A stretch of DNA of 21,675 nt, taken from contig JBJOII010000074.1 of assembly GCA_046047235.1 (NCBI GenBank), positions 1 to 21,675 of the forward strand, written 5' to 3'. Every line of letters begins with the position of its first letter. Positions within the stretch are counted from its first letter, which is position 1. A program made the translations under genes and the position numbers. Source of the DNA: JBMTVN01 sp046047235. Its GTDB lineage: Bacteria; Verrucomicrobiota; Verrucomicrobiia; Limisphaerales; JAHDYP01. The notes under the pieces are model-generated. The model made no database searches and had not been told where the DNA came from. It saw only the letters and a program-made list of their open reading frames with translations. Below, piece by piece: positions 1 to 7,290 of the stretch.

Positions 1-1477
1 CATTGCCCGACCCGTTGCCCGCCAAACCCAACTCGCCCAAAGGTAACCCAGCCCGCACATCCTCCATCGGCGTCCGCTTAAACGCCCTCCAGAACATCAT
101 CAAAAACATCAAACCCAACGCGGGATAAACCAGCTTCACCCCCAACCCCTTCCAGAACTCCATCATGGTCTCGCGATCCATCCGCTCCTCCATCTCCACC
201 AAATGCGCCGTGTTAAACTCCTGCTCCACGAGCGTAATCTCGTCGTCCCGCGTCGCATCCCCCTGCCGAATCCCCAAACCGCTCCTCACAATCTCCTTCA
301 ACTGCGCAATCTCATTCGTCGACCGCGGCACCATCACCCGGTTTGTCCCCGACCCCGTGTACACCGGCGCCACAAACACCGCCGCCGATAACCGCTCCAC
401 CGTCCCCCCGGCCTGCACCAGGCTCATCACCGTTCGGGGAGTCTCATAGATGGTCTCCGTCTGCTTGTTCTTCGTCATGGTCGTCTTCTGATTGCTCGAC
501 ACACCCGCCACGGCATTGCTCCCACCCTGCACGTTGGATGCCATCCCCACCGCCCCGCCACTCCCCACCGGCGTCTCGCTGGTCTCATCCTCGTTCAAAG
601 TCTCACTCCTCGTGACCTGACTCTCCGGATCATACTTCTCCTCATACGTCGTCTGGCTGTCATAGTTGATGTCCGCATTCACAAGCACCACCGCCTGCCC
701 CGGCCCCAACACGGTCGTCAACATTCGCTCCGCCTTCCGACTCAAATACTCCTCCAACTCCTGCCTCACCCGCAATTGCGCCCGCGTCGCCCCACCCAAA
801 CCACCCCCGTCATCCACCACCCCATACACCGTCCCATACGTGTCCGTCACCGACACGTTCGCCGGATCCAATCCCCCCTGGCTGTGCGCCACGGTCATCT
901 GAATCGATGTCACCGCCGACTCCGGTAAACGCGATACCCCACGCAATTTCACCATCACCGACGCCGTCTGCTTCCGGCTCGGATCCAATAGAAAAACGTT
1001 CTCCTCCATCGACAGCTGCACTCTCGCACTCTCGATGTATCGAATCTGGCCTATCATCCGCTCCAACTCCCCCTCCTGAGCCCGCTTCTTCGCGATCTTA
1101 TTCTGAAAATCCGACATCCCAATCCCATTGCTGTCATCGAAAAGCTCATACCCGTTCCCGCTCCGGGTCACCCCCTTGTTGGTCATAAGCAGCCGCGCAG
1201 CATATTGCTGCCCCGCCGGGACCCACACGCTCCCCGCACCCCGAACCTGATACGGCACTTTCGCATCCTCCAAACTCCCCACCACCTGCGCCACAGTCTC
1301 AGCATCCAACCCGCCCTGCAGCTCCACCCAGCTCACCCGGCTCGATAAAACCATCAAGCCAATCACCCCAAGCACAACCACACCGGTCGCCACAACCAGG
1401 CTCACCCGCTGGTTCAATCCCAGCTGCTTCCACATCGCCAATAACTGGCCCGCTAATTCTGAGAATCCCTTTTTCAT
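1..1477 (-). CDS. fliF: Flagellar MS-ring protein FliF (3' end beyond the window)
   Basis: FliF forms the inner-membrane MS ring on which the flagellar basal body, C ring and export gate are assembled. The frame is open from an ATG at 1477 to the window edge, 492 codons, so only the C-terminal tail (the FliG-binding part) is missing compared with the usual 520-560 residues. Residues about 26-46 form the first membrane segment (SLVVATGVVVLGVIGLMVL). A YscJ/FliF-type periplasmic ring domain follows, including the typical stretches SNGIGMSDFQNK and RYIESARVQLSM. Near the edge a second membrane segment (KLVYPALGLMFLMMFWRAF) appears. The gene follows fliE after 22 bp, as last visible member of a flgB-flgC-fliE-fliF operon. 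I see no strong Shine-Dalgarno; the ATG is chosen by position and by the MKKGFSELAGQL start. Assignment is confident from domain layout and operon order. Confidence 0.95.
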   Translation of the reverse strand, partial: MKKGFSELAGQLLAMWKQLGLNQRVSLVVATGVVVLGVIGLMVLSSRVSWVELQGGLDAETVAQVVGSLEDAKVPYQVRGAGSVWVPAGQQYAARLLMTNKGVTRSGNGYELFDDSNGIGMSDFQNKIAKKRAQEGELERMIGQIRYIESARVQLSMEENVFLLDPSRKQTASVMVKLRGVSRLPESAVTSIQMTVAHSQGGLDPANVSVTDTYGTVYGVVDDGGGLGGATRAQLRVRQELEEYLSRKAERMLTTVLGPGQAVVLVNADINYDSQTTYEEKYDPESQVTRSETLNEDETSETPVGSGGAVGMASNVQGGSNAVAGVSSNQKTTMTKNKQTETIYETPRTVMSLVQAGGTVERLSAAVFVAPVYTGSGTNRVMVPRSTNEIAQLKEIVRSGLGIRQGDATRDDEITLVEQEFNTAHLVEMEERMDRETMMEFWKGLGVKLVYPALGLMFLMMFWRAFKRTPMEDVRAGLPLGELGLAGNGSGN

Positions 1478-1499
1478 GCAACATCCAAATCAATGCTCA

Positions 1500-1886
1500 T
1501 CAGACCTGCATCCGCATCAGTTCCTGATACGACTCCAGTAACTTGTTCCGAACCTCCACCATCAGCTGAAACGATAAACTCGCCTCCTCCATCGAAACCA
1601 TCGTCTCATGCAACGATACCTCCTGCCCGCTCAATAACCCCTGCACCTTGTCCGCCGCCACTGCCTGACGCTGGTTCACCTCCGATACCATCTGCCCCAG
1701 TACATCCTCAAACCCGCCAACCGGCCGCGCCACCCCAGCCCCCTCCGTCGGCACCGCCATCGGAATCTGCTGTAACTCCGCCTTCGGTATCTCCTTCGGA
1801 ATCTGTAACGGCGTCGAAATCGGAGCCCCGCCACCCAACCCAACCGCCGGCTGCAACATCATCGGACCTGTAGGTGTAATCGCCAT
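1500..1886 (-). CDS. fliE: Flagellar hook-basal body protein FliE
   Basis: FliE is the small periplasmic adaptor joining the MS ring (FliF) to the proximal rod. The 128-residue product is slightly longer than the usual 100-110. The extra length is a Pro/Gly-rich N-terminal part (residues 1-55), after which the conserved region begins (FEDVLGQMVSEVNQRQ) and ends with the FliE signature of an amphipathic helix, EASLSFQLMVEVRNKLLESY, near the C-terminus. The start at 1886 is supported by GAGG four bases upstream (GAGGTTTTATG). It lies 12 bp after flgC and 22 bp before fliF, the normal order for early basal-body genes. Confidence 0.95.
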   Translation of the reverse strand: MAITPTGPMMLQPAVGLGGGAPISTPLQIPKEIPKAELQQIPMAVPTEGAGVARPVGGFEDVLGQMVSEVNQRQAVAADKVQGLLSGQEVSLHETMVSMEEASLSFQLMVEVRNKLLESYQELMRMQV

Positions 1887-1898
1887 AAAACCTCAGGA

Positions 1899-2303
1899 TT
1901 ATCGCTTCCCAATCGCTAACGTCTGCAAAGCAATGCTCCGCGCCGTCTTGATCACCGACAAATTCGCCTCAAATGCCCGCGAAGCCGAAATCATGTCCGC
2001 CATCTCCTCGTGCACATTGATGTTCGGCATCTCAATCGCCCCCCGCACCGGATCAAAAACCACCCTCGGCGGACGTGGATCCACCTCCACCCGCGCCGCC
2101 TGCGTCATGCCCCCACCCTGCCCCGCCGAAATCCGATCCTTCAAAACCGACTCAAAAACCACCTGCTGCCGCTGATACGGCTTCCCGTTCGGTCCCGTCA
2201 CGGTGTTCGCATTCGCAATGTTCTGCGAAACCACATCCATCCGAACCCGCTCAGCCGCCAACGCCGCCGATGTACTGTCTATGCCTCCAAGTATATTGAT
2301 CAT
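1899..2303 (-). CDS. flgC: Flagellar proximal rod protein FlgC
   Basis: FlgC is one of the proximal rod subunits of the flagellar basal body and is exported by the flagellar type III system. The 134-residue product has the full family length. The N-terminal flg_bb_rod motif is clear (MDVVSQNIANANT, residues about 23-35), and the C-terminus carries the matching conserved helix (MISASRAFEANLSVIKTAR). A central PNINVHEEMADM stretch is also typical of FlgC. A GGAG box lies seven bases before the ATG at 2303. The gene follows flgB by 13 bp and precedes fliE by 12 bp, so these genes are presumably cotranscribed. Confidence 0.96.
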   Translation of the reverse strand: MINILGGIDSTSAALAAERVRMDVVSQNIANANTVTGPNGKPYQRQQVVFESVLKDRISAGQGGGMTQAARVEVDPRPPRVVFDPVRGAIEMPNINVHEEMADMISASRAFEANLSVIKTARSIALQTLAIGKR

Positions 2304-2316
2304 AGCTCAACTCCGC

Positions 2317-2700
2317 TTAACTCGGCCGCCCGGTAATCGCTAACCGCATCTTCAATAAATTCCCCGTCACCAACCGCGTCTCCAACGCATGCTCCGTCGA
2401 CGCCTGATGCATCAAGATCATCTCCGATTCCATGTCCACGGTGTTGCCGTCCGGCCTCACCACCGCAGCCCCCTTGTCCACCCTCAATTCCGGCTTCAAC
2501 CCCCCAATCCCCCGCGCATCACCCCCCTGAATCTCCTGCTGCAACCGCTCCTCAAAGGTCTTCGGCACATCCACCCGCCGATACCCAGGAGTCTCCAAAT
2601 TCGCCATATTCGCCGCCACCGCCTCCATGCGCAAAACCGTCACGTCCATCATCTTCTTCGCAGCGACGTAGTTGGGTTGGTTGAATAAGGCCTCAATCAT
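2317..2700 (-). CDS. flgB: Flagellar proximal rod protein FlgB
   Basis: FlgB is a proximal rod subunit that works with FlgC, FlgF and FliE in the flagellar basal body. I place the start at the ATG at 2700, giving 127 residues and the usual FlgB beginning (MIEALFNQPNYVAAKKMMD). An upstream in-frame ATG at 2766 would add 22 residues unlike any FlgB N-terminus. The rod-protein signature is present (AVAANMANLETPGYRR, residues about 30-45), and the C-terminal part matches FlgB (MILMHQASTEHALETRLVTGN). Purine-rich GGAAGGTG lies 12-19 bases upstream, further than an ideal ribosome site. This is the first gene of the flg/fli operon visible here. Confidence 0.94.
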   Translation of the reverse strand: MIEALFNQPNYVAAKKMMDVTVLRMEAVAANMANLETPGYRRVDVPKTFEERLQQEIQGGDARGIGGLKPELRVDKGAAVVRPDGNTVDMESEMILMHQASTEHALETRLVTGNLLKMRLAITGRPS

Positions 2701-2856
2701 GTCCGTAATACACCTTCCACCCTCCAAGCAACGCCCATGCCACCGACCCGCACCCCTCTCCACCAACGACTTGCAAACAATACCAACTCAACACAGGCAA
2801 TTCTTTCCCCCCTCCAAATCCCCCAACAGGCAACTTCTCCCCCCCTCACCACCCAC
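2701..2856 (-). other. Non-coding leader upstream of flgB
   Basis: This 156-bp spacer must carry the promoter for the flgB operon if the operon starts here. It is pyrimidine-rich on the plus strand. I find no convincing sigma-70, sigma-28 or sigma-54 box. A TTGG/TTGCA pair on the minus strand near 2771-2790 has the wrong spacing for sigma-54. No gene is visible. Confidence 0.4.
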
Positions 2857-3147
2857 TCACCACCCCGCGTAATCCCGCGGCCAAAGGTTGGTGAAGCGTC
2901 CGTCAATGGTCACAACCAGGGGGCGCCGGGCCGAACCATCCCGGTCCATTTGCTGGCGGAGGTGGATCAACCGGTCCCGCCCGATGACGTTGATGTTCCG
3001 CTTGGCCCGCTCCTGCTCGTAGGCCGCGTGAGCCTCAGGGGGGCATTCCTGCGGGGCCTGGCCGCAAGGGCTGCGTGCTGGAAATCAACCGGAATGAGCC
3101 GCGGGCGAATGTCTCCGGCGAGGAGAAGGCCCCCTGGCAACGCGCCA
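2857..3147 (-). pseudogene. Frameshifted, internally deleted transposase relic
   Basis: Read on the minus strand, two overlapping frames give transposase-like protein. One frame runs from the 3170s to a TGA at 3035-3037 and reads SEQIEALMARCQGAFSSPE near its start. The second runs to a TGA at 2857-2859 and reads QECPPEAHAAYEQERAKRN, then RRPLVVTIDGRFTN. A third frame briefly reads VDFQHAALAAR near 3070-3090. From memory, VDFQHAA, ECPPEA-AYEQ and VDGRFTN belong in this order to a DDE transposase family common in Verrucomicrobia, so I infer at least two frameshifts and loss of most of the catalytic core. A complete copy would be expected to exceed 1 kb. The family is recalled, not searched. Confidence 0.6.
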
Positions 3148-3372
3148 TCAAGGCTTCAATTTGTTCGCTGAGGCTGGAGTTTGGTTTAGATCAATCGGAT
3201 TGGGGGGGACATGGTCCCGGGAAAGGATGAGGTGCCCCTTGTCGGCAATGGTCCACTCCACACCCTCGCCCTTGGTAAAGTCCATGGCCTGCGCAACAGC
3301 GGAGGGGAAGTTGATATACCACTGCTGGCTGCCAGTGCGTTGAATGAGCTGAACTTTGGTTGGAAATCCCAT
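3148..3372 (-). CDS. Small AbrB-like accessory protein of an insertion sequence
   Basis: This 74-residue protein has an intact frame and a good ribosome site (CTGGAG about eight bases before the ATG at 3372). Its core, VQLIQR then QWYINFPSAVAQAMDF and ending HLILSR, resembles a SpoVT/AbrB-type swapped-hairpin fold. From memory, similar short proteins are encoded immediately upstream of DDE transposases in Verrucomicrobia. Such proteins may regulate the transposase promoter or bind element ends, but this is inference. The C-terminal tail (residues about 55-74) is low in conserved character. It is followed directly by a transposase that is broken here, so the protein may be orphaned. Confidence 0.6.
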   Translation of the reverse strand: MGFPTKVQLIQRTGSQQWYINFPSAVAQAMDFTKGEGVEWTIADKGHLILSRDHVPPNPIDLNQTPASANKLKP

Positions 3373-3459
3373 GGATTACACTCCAGTCATATAACTAGAG
3401 CACTGGCTACAAAAAACCGCACCTGTCCCCCAGCTACTAGCTACCAACTCCCAGCTCCT

Positions 3460-3480
3460 GAATTCGCCGCAGGCGAATTC
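3460..3480 (+). repeat. Perfect 9-bp hairpin in heptamer array
   Basis: The arms are GAATTCGCC at 3460-3468 and GGCGAATTC at 3472-3480, with loop GCA. There is no T-tract, so it is not a standard terminator. It spans three heptamers and is followed by CCGCCCTCC, like the other array hairpins. Confidence 0.75.
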
Positions 3481-3521
3481 CCGCCCTCCACCCTCTCCTC
3501 TCTTCCCTCTTCCCTCTCCCC

Positions 3522-3541
3522 GCGGCCCGGCCCCGGGCCGC
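3522..3541 (+). repeat. Perfect GC-rich hairpin in heptamer array
   Basis: The arms are GCGGCCCG at 3522-3529 and CGGGCCGC at 3534-3541. It occupies exactly the four heptamers 3519-3546 and is followed by CAAGAG and CCCTCAG units. It is a variant of the hairpins at 4753 and 5108. Confidence 0.8.
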
Positions 3542-3640
3542 AAGAGCCCTCAGCCCTCAGCCCTCAGCCCTCAGCCCTCTGCCCTCAGCCCTCTGCGCTC
3601 CCGCCTTGCAACCCCACCCCCTACCCCCTATCACCAAGAC

Positions 3641-4699
3641 ATGTCCCTCCACCACCTCCTCCCGCTCCTGCTCTCCACCCTCACCCTCACCCACGCCAGC
3701 CCCACACCCACCTTCCCCAACGAACACTGGGAAACCCGCACCCCGGAACAAGTCCACCTCCAAACCAGCACACTCAAGCAACTCCCCGACTACACCGGCG
3801 GCGCCGGCTGCATCGTCCGCCACGGCTACCTCGTCTTCACCTGGGGCGACTTCACCCGCCCGCGCGATATCGCCTCAGCCGCCAAACCCCTCTATACCCA
3901 CTTCCTCCTCCTCGCCCTCCAAAACCAAAAAATCCCCTCCCTCGACCAACCCATCGCCGATGTCATCCCCGAACTCGCCAGCCTCAATCCCTCCCTGAAC
4001 CACAAAGACCAACACATCACCTGGCGCCACCTCTGCAACCAAACCTCCTGCTACGGATCCCTCGAAAACCCAGGCACCGCCTTCGATTACAACGACCACA
4101 ACATGGCACTCCTCTTCGATGCCCTCATGCTCCACGTCTATAAGTCCTCCTGGCAAAATATTGATGCCGACATCCTCCACCCCCTCCTCACCACCCCCCT
4201 CCAATGTGAAGACAACCCCAGCTTCATGGCCTTCGGAACCGATAACCGACCCGGCCGCGCCGCCCTCTCCCCGCGTGACTTCGCCCGCTTCGGACTCCTC
4301 TACCTCCACCATGGCCAATGGAAAAACCAGCAACTCCTCCCCCCGGAACTCACCCGACTAGCCACCCAATCCCCCATCCCCCTCACCATCCCACGCACCC
4401 AAGGCCAACCCGCCCAAATGCTTCCCAACCAACGCTCCATCGGCGGCGGCGGTAACCAATGCGACCACGAAGGCAGCTATAGCTACGCCTGGTGGATCAA
4501 TGGCACCCGACGCGACGGATCACGAAACTGGCCCAACGCACCCCACGATACCTTCGCCTGCCTCGGCCACGGCGATATGCGCGCCGTCATCGTCATCCCC
4601 TCCCTCAACATCGTCGTCAGCTGGAACGATACCCGTATCCAAGGCCACGAAATGATCAACCACGCCCTCCATATCGTTACCCAAGCCATCACCCCATAG
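3641..4699 (+). CDS. Secreted serine hydrolase, beta-lactamase class C / DD-peptidase family
   Basis: This is a 352-residue exported hydrolase of the beta-lactamase family (PF00144 type), which covers class C beta-lactamases, DD-carboxypeptidases and esterases. A signal peptide is visible at residues 1-19 (LLPLLLSTLTLTHA). The catalytic Ser-x-x-Lys is S79-AA-K82 in DIASAAKPLY. The second motif is Y150-N-D in FDYNDHN, where many members have Tyr-x-Asn. The third motif is probably H310-G in CLGHGD. The domain usually begins with a segment like GCIVRHGYLVFTWGD, seen at residues 56-70. The substrate cannot be told from sequence; hydrolysis of a peptide or ester in the periplasm is most likely. 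The ATG at 3641 has no Shine-Dalgarno (CCAAGAC precedes it). It is flanked on both sides by heptamer arrays. Confidence 0.85.
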   Translation: MSLHHLLPLLLSTLTLTHASPTPTFPNEHWETRTPEQVHLQTSTLKQLPDYTGGAGCIVRHGYLVFTWGDFTRPRDIASAAKPLYTHFLLLALQNQKIPSLDQPIADVIPELASLNPSLNHKDQHITWRHLCNQTSCYGSLENPGTAFDYNDHNMALLFDALMLHVYKSSWQNIDADILHPLLTTPLQCEDNPSFMAFGTDNRPGRAALSPRDFARFGLLYLHHGQWKNQQLLPPELTRLATQSPIPLTIPRTQGQPAQMLPNQRSIGGGGNQCDHEGSYSYAWWINGTRRDGSRNWPNAPHDTFACLGHGDMRAVIVIPSLNIVVSWNDTRIQGHEMINHALHIVTQAITP

Positions 4700-4752
4700 A
4701 CACCCCACCGCCCGTCACGCAGCCCTCTCCTCTCTTCTCTCTCCCCTCTACC

Positions 4753-4774
4753 TGCGGCCCGACCCCGGGCCGCA
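4753..4774 (+). repeat. Perfect 9-bp hairpin in heptamer array
   Basis: The arms are TGCGGCCCG (4753-4761) and CGGGCCGCA (4766-4774), with loop ACCC. The left flank is CTCTACC and the right flank is ACCGCCCTCAG, identical to the copy at 5108-5129. There is no T-tract. Confidence 0.85.
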
Positions 4775-4778
4775 ACCG

Positions 4779-4832
4779 CCCTCAGCCCTTCCGCCTTCGC
4801 CAAGGCTATGGCGGACAGGCAGCCCTCAGCCC
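4779..4832 (+). repeat. 54-bp dispersed repeat with REP-like palindrome, copy 1
   Basis: It is identical over 54 bp to 10199-10252. The core at 4790-4815 is an imperfect palindrome: outer arms TCCGCC and GGCGGA, an internal TTC/TAT bulge, inner arms GCC and GGC, and loop AA. It sits inside a CCCTCAG array and is bordered by CAGCCC on both sides, which could be a 6-bp duplication or simply array periodicity. In one plus-strand frame it reads FRLRQGYGGQAALS, a string I recall from spurious ORFs in many bacterial genomes. Confidence 0.8.
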
Positions 4833-4871
4833 TCTGCGCTTCCCGCTTGGCCCTTGCCGCTTGGCCCTCCG

Positions 4872-5070
4872 TGCCCTCTTGTTTAACACCCAGTCATTGC
4901 ACCCAACCAAGCCCCATCGAAATCGAAATCGGGATCGCTATCGGGATCGTGAGCGCCTCCGGCGCCTGTAGCCAGGAGACCGCAAAGTGAAAACAGTGGC
5001 TCAGCCCTGCCCCCCGGACCCTGCCGGAGTTTCCGAGTTTCAGTTTTTCGCAACACCGCCGGTCACGCAG
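4872..5070. other. Spacer between arrays, no gene seen
   Basis: This stretch contains the hexamer repeat at 4916-4951, a 5-bp stem (GCGCC/GGCGC near 4954-4966), and unassigned sequence up to the second CACCGCC...GTCACGCAG block. No credible ORF or RNA gene is visible. Confidence 0.5.
4916..4951 (+). repeat. Hexamer tandem repeat (ATCGNN)6
   Basis: Six contiguous 6-bp units all begin ATCG: ATCGAA twice, then ATCGGG, ATCGCT, ATCGGG and ATCGTG. It differs in period from the surrounding heptamer arrays. Its role is unknown. Confidence 0.8.
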
Positions 5071-5287
5071 CCCTCTACCCTCTACCCTCTCCTCTCTCCC
5101 CTCTACCTGCGGCCCGACCCCGGGCCGCAACCGCCCTCAGCCCTCAGCCCTCAGCCCTCAGCGCTCTGCCCTCAGCCCTCAGCCCTCAGCGCTCTGCCCT
5201 CAGCGCTCTGCCCTCAGCCCTCAGCGCTCTGCCCTCAGCCCTCAGCGCTCAGCGCTCTGCGCTCTGCGCTTCCCGCTTCGCCCTCAC
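5071..5287 (+). repeat. Longest heptamer array, 31 units in perfect register
   Basis: Thirty-one consecutive heptamers run from 5071 to 5287 without a phase change. They comprise five pyrimidine units, four units making the hairpin block (5106-5133), then 22 units from 5134. Most of the last group are CCCTCAG or CGCTCTG, which differ at positions 2 and 6 together; one hybrid (CGCTCAG at 5246) is present. The final unit CCCTCAC (5281-5287) contains the stop codon of the minus-strand HEAT-repeat gene. Confidence 0.92.
5108..5129 (+). repeat. Perfect 9-bp hairpin in heptamer array
   Basis: The arms are TGCGGCCCG (5108-5116) and CGGGCCGCA (5121-5129), with loop ACCC. It is the same as the hairpin at 4753-4774, including flanks. 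Confidence 0.85.
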
Positions 5288-7245
5288 CGTCCCCTCACAT
5301 CACCCAAAAAGCCCTCCAACCGACCCCGCACACCCTCACTCGGACCCGACGCCACCGCCGCCTCCAAGGCTTCAATCATAACCTTGTTCGCCTCAGCCGA
5401 AGTCGGACGCTTCAACAAAGGCTCCACCACCGAGGCCACCGCCACCGCGGCCTCCTCCGCCACCCCCTCACCCCCCAAATAGGGCAAAATCAACACCAAC
5501 GCCCGCTCCGATAAAATGCTGCCCGCCGCTCCTAAAAACTGCTTCTGCTCCTCCTCCGACTGAATCAACGACGCCACCTCAGCCGCCATTCCTAAACGCT
5601 GCTCCACAGAAAGTTCACCACTCCGCACCCAGCCCAAATACCCACGCAAACAAAGCGCCCGATCCGTCTCTACCTTCGCCGCCCTCGCCAATGCCATCAA
5701 CTCAGGCGCAGCATCCGGCGTCTTCCACGTGCTCAATGTGCGCAACGCCGCCACCCGCACATCCGCACTCTCCGAATCCACCAGGGCCCGCACCTGCCTC
5801 AATGCCACCTCCCCACCCACCACTCCCAACACCTGCAATAACGCCGCCTGCACCTCCGGCCGCGCCTTCCCAATCACCTCAATCACCGAGCCCACCACCA
5901 TACCCCCATCCAACCGCCCCGCCATCACCCCCATCGCCTGCTCCACCGCATCCCGATCACCCGATGTCTCAACCCTCCCCAACAAACCCATCAACACCTT
6001 CCACTCCACCTCCCCACCCAATTCACCCAGCCGACGCAACGCCGACAGCCTCACGTCCCGCTCACCCGACTCAGCCAAAACCACCACCGCAGACATCGCC
6101 TCCACCATCGTCCGTCGCCCAACCAACTCCAAACCCAGCAGCTGCTCGCCCGTATCCGTACTCTTCACCATCCGCATCACCGCCACATCCACCCCCGGAA
6201 AACGTAACGCCGCAAAACTCTCCCGCGCCGCCCGCGCCACCTCCCGATCCTCATGCCGCAATAACCCCACCAATACCGGCACCACCTCCGGCCCCCGCAT
6301 ACCCGCCATCGCCCGAACCGCCGCAACCCGACTCTCCCCCTCCCCGCCATCCACCACAGCCTGCAACGCCACCAACGCCGCCACATCCCCACGCCACCCC
6401 AACGTCTCAATCACCAGTAACTGACGCTCCACCGGCCTCCCCGCCAACCCCTCAGCCAAAGCCAACGTCACCCCCACCCCCGCCATCTCCTGCGCCGCCC
6501 GAACCGCCGCCGCCACCCGCACATAATCCTCCGAACCCAACTCCACCCTCAGTATCTCCAACCCCTCACCCCGCTCACTCCCCAAAATCAAACCACGCAC
6601 CGCCGCCGCCCGCACCTGATGATCCACGTCAACGCCCGCCAACAGCGCCCGATAAACCCGCAACGCCAATCGACCCTCCCCATCAGCCAACAACCCCTCA
6701 GCACACCGCAATAAACCCTCCTCCACATCCAGCCGAACCCCGACCCCAACCTCCCCCAACGCCTCCAACAATAACCGCGCCGCCCGCTCCCCACCAATCC
6801 GCCCCATCGCCCTCGCCGCAGCACCCGCCACCTCCCCATCACCCGATCCCAAATATCGACCCAGCAACCGCACCGACCCCTCATCCCCCCTCGCCCCTAA
6901 ACTGCTCATCACCCCCAGTAACCTGCGCCCCTTCAAAACCCCCAGCTGCTCGCGCAACGCGCCGTCCACCGCCGGATCCGGCAACGTCTGCAACGCATAA
7001 CGCGCCATGTGCGACATCTCCTCGTCCGCCAAAAACTCCACCAACACCGGCACCGACGCCACCGACCCCACCACCGATAACTCACGACACGCATCCACCC
7101 GCTCCTTCAACGTCCCCCCGCCACGCAGCACCCCCAACAACTCGCTCTCACTCCGCGTCAATAAAGGCGTCGGCCCCTGCCCCCAAACCTGCCCCACCAA
7201 CCCCAACGCCAACACCCACAACAAAATCGTCAGTCTCTTCTGCAT
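5284..7245 (-). CDS. Exported HEAT-repeat protein
   Basis: This is a 653-residue protein with a signal peptide (MQKRLTILLWVLALGLVGQ, probable cleavage after VWG). The rest is a chain of HEAT/armadillo-type helical repeats of about 30-40 residues with recurring short motifs such as VPVLVEFLADEE, AGAAARAMGRIGG, VAAVRAMAGM and VRVAALRTL. Such alpha-solenoids are protein-binding scaffolds; no enzyme motif is visible. The start at 7245 has AAGGA seven bases upstream. It lies 45 bp downstream of the Tat-signal oxidoreductase on the same strand, so the two are probably cotranscribed, and in PVC bacteria HEAT proteins often accompany secreted catabolic enzymes (recalled, not searched). The stop codon lies in the last heptamer of the adjacent array. 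The ligand is unknown. Confidence 0.85.
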   Translation of the reverse strand: MQKRLTILLWVLALGLVGQVWGQGPTPLLTRSESELLGVLRGGGTLKERVDACRELSVVGSVASVPVLVEFLADEEMSHMARYALQTLPDPAVDGALREQLGVLKGRRLLGVMSSLGARGDEGSVRLLGRYLGSGDGEVAGAAARAMGRIGGERAARLLLEALGEVGVGVRLDVEEGLLRCAEGLLADGEGRLALRVYRALLAGVDVDHQVRAAAVRGLILGSERGEGLEILRVELGSEDYVRVAAAVRAAQEMAGVGVTLALAEGLAGRPVERQLLVIETLGWRGDVAALVALQAVVDGGEGESRVAAVRAMAGMRGPEVVPVLVGLLRHEDREVARAARESFAALRFPGVDVAVMRMVKSTDTGEQLLGLELVGRRTMVEAMSAVVVLAESGERDVRLSALRRLGELGGEVEWKVLMGLLGRVETSGDRDAVEQAMGVMAGRLDGGMVVGSVIEVIGKARPEVQAALLQVLGVVGGEVALRQVRALVDSESADVRVAALRTLSTWKTPDAAPELMALARAAKVETDRALCLRGYLGWVRSGELSVEQRLGMAAEVASLIQSEEEQKQFLGAAGSILSERALVLILPYLGGEGVAEEAAVAVASVVEPLLKRPTSAEANKVMIEALEAAVASGPSEGVRGRLEGFLGDVRGR

Positions 7246-7290
7246 GGCTCAATCCTTCACTGTCACTGTCCGTTTCCTCCGCAACCCAAA

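Larger units (their letters stand above)
2857..3372 (-). mobile_element. Insertion-sequence remnant (accessory ORF + broken transposase)
   Basis: The accessory ORF at 3148-3372 and the transposase relic at 2857-3147 form the two cistrons of one decayed element. The boundaries given are those of the coding remnants. I could not identify terminal inverted repeats or target duplications. Base composition supports a foreign origin: 3001-3060 has 21 C and 23 G on the plus strand, whereas ordinary stretches here have four to five times more C than G (27 C and 6 G at 3961-4020). The element therefore seems to have arrived recently compared with the process that creates the strand skew. Confidence 0.6.
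3431..3602 (+). repeat. Degenerate heptamer array with two embedded hairpins
   Basis: The spacer before the hydrolase gene is a 7-bp periodic array. The first part (3431-3479) has units such as CAGCTAC and CAGCTCC. After a 4-bp phase shift, 17 consecutive heptamers run from 3484 to 3602: pyrimidine units (CCCTCCA, CCCTCTT), then four units forming a hairpin, then CCCTCAG and CCCTCTG units, ending in CGCTCCC. The unit boundaries stay in register through the hairpin. Confidence 0.85.
4701..4871 (+). repeat. Heptamer array with hairpin and inserted palindrome
   Basis: After GTCACGCAG at 4714-4722, heptamers run from 4723: pyrimidine units (CCCTCTC, CTCTCTT), a four-unit hairpin block (4751-4778), then CCCTCAG. 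The array is interrupted by the 54-bp shared repeat and resumes with CCCTCAG at 4823, CCCTCTG, CGCTTCC and CGCTTGG units to 4871. The part 4706-4785 recurs with changes at 5054-5140, beginning CACCGCC and GTCACGCAG in both. It fills the spacer between two convergent genes. Confidence 0.85.

Noticed and set aside
2771..2795. Possible sigma-54 promoter upstream of flgB on minus (TTGG...TTGCA)
   Set aside because: Only eight bases separate the GG and GC elements, whereas sigma-54 promoters need ten.
4753..5129. Rho-independent terminators at the array hairpins
   Set aside because: Stems are strong but none is followed by a T-tract on either strand; they are better described as repeat-embedded hairpins.
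5071..5287. CRISPR array
   Set aside because: Units are 7 bp with no spacers of unique sequence between 24-40 bp repeats, and no cas genes are present.
4987..5514. 175-codon plus-strand open frame across the CCCTCAG array
   Set aside because: The repeat (CCCTCAG)n is open in all plus frames and yields PSALSPQ-like repeats. No start signal or domain is present and it runs into the HEAT gene antisense.
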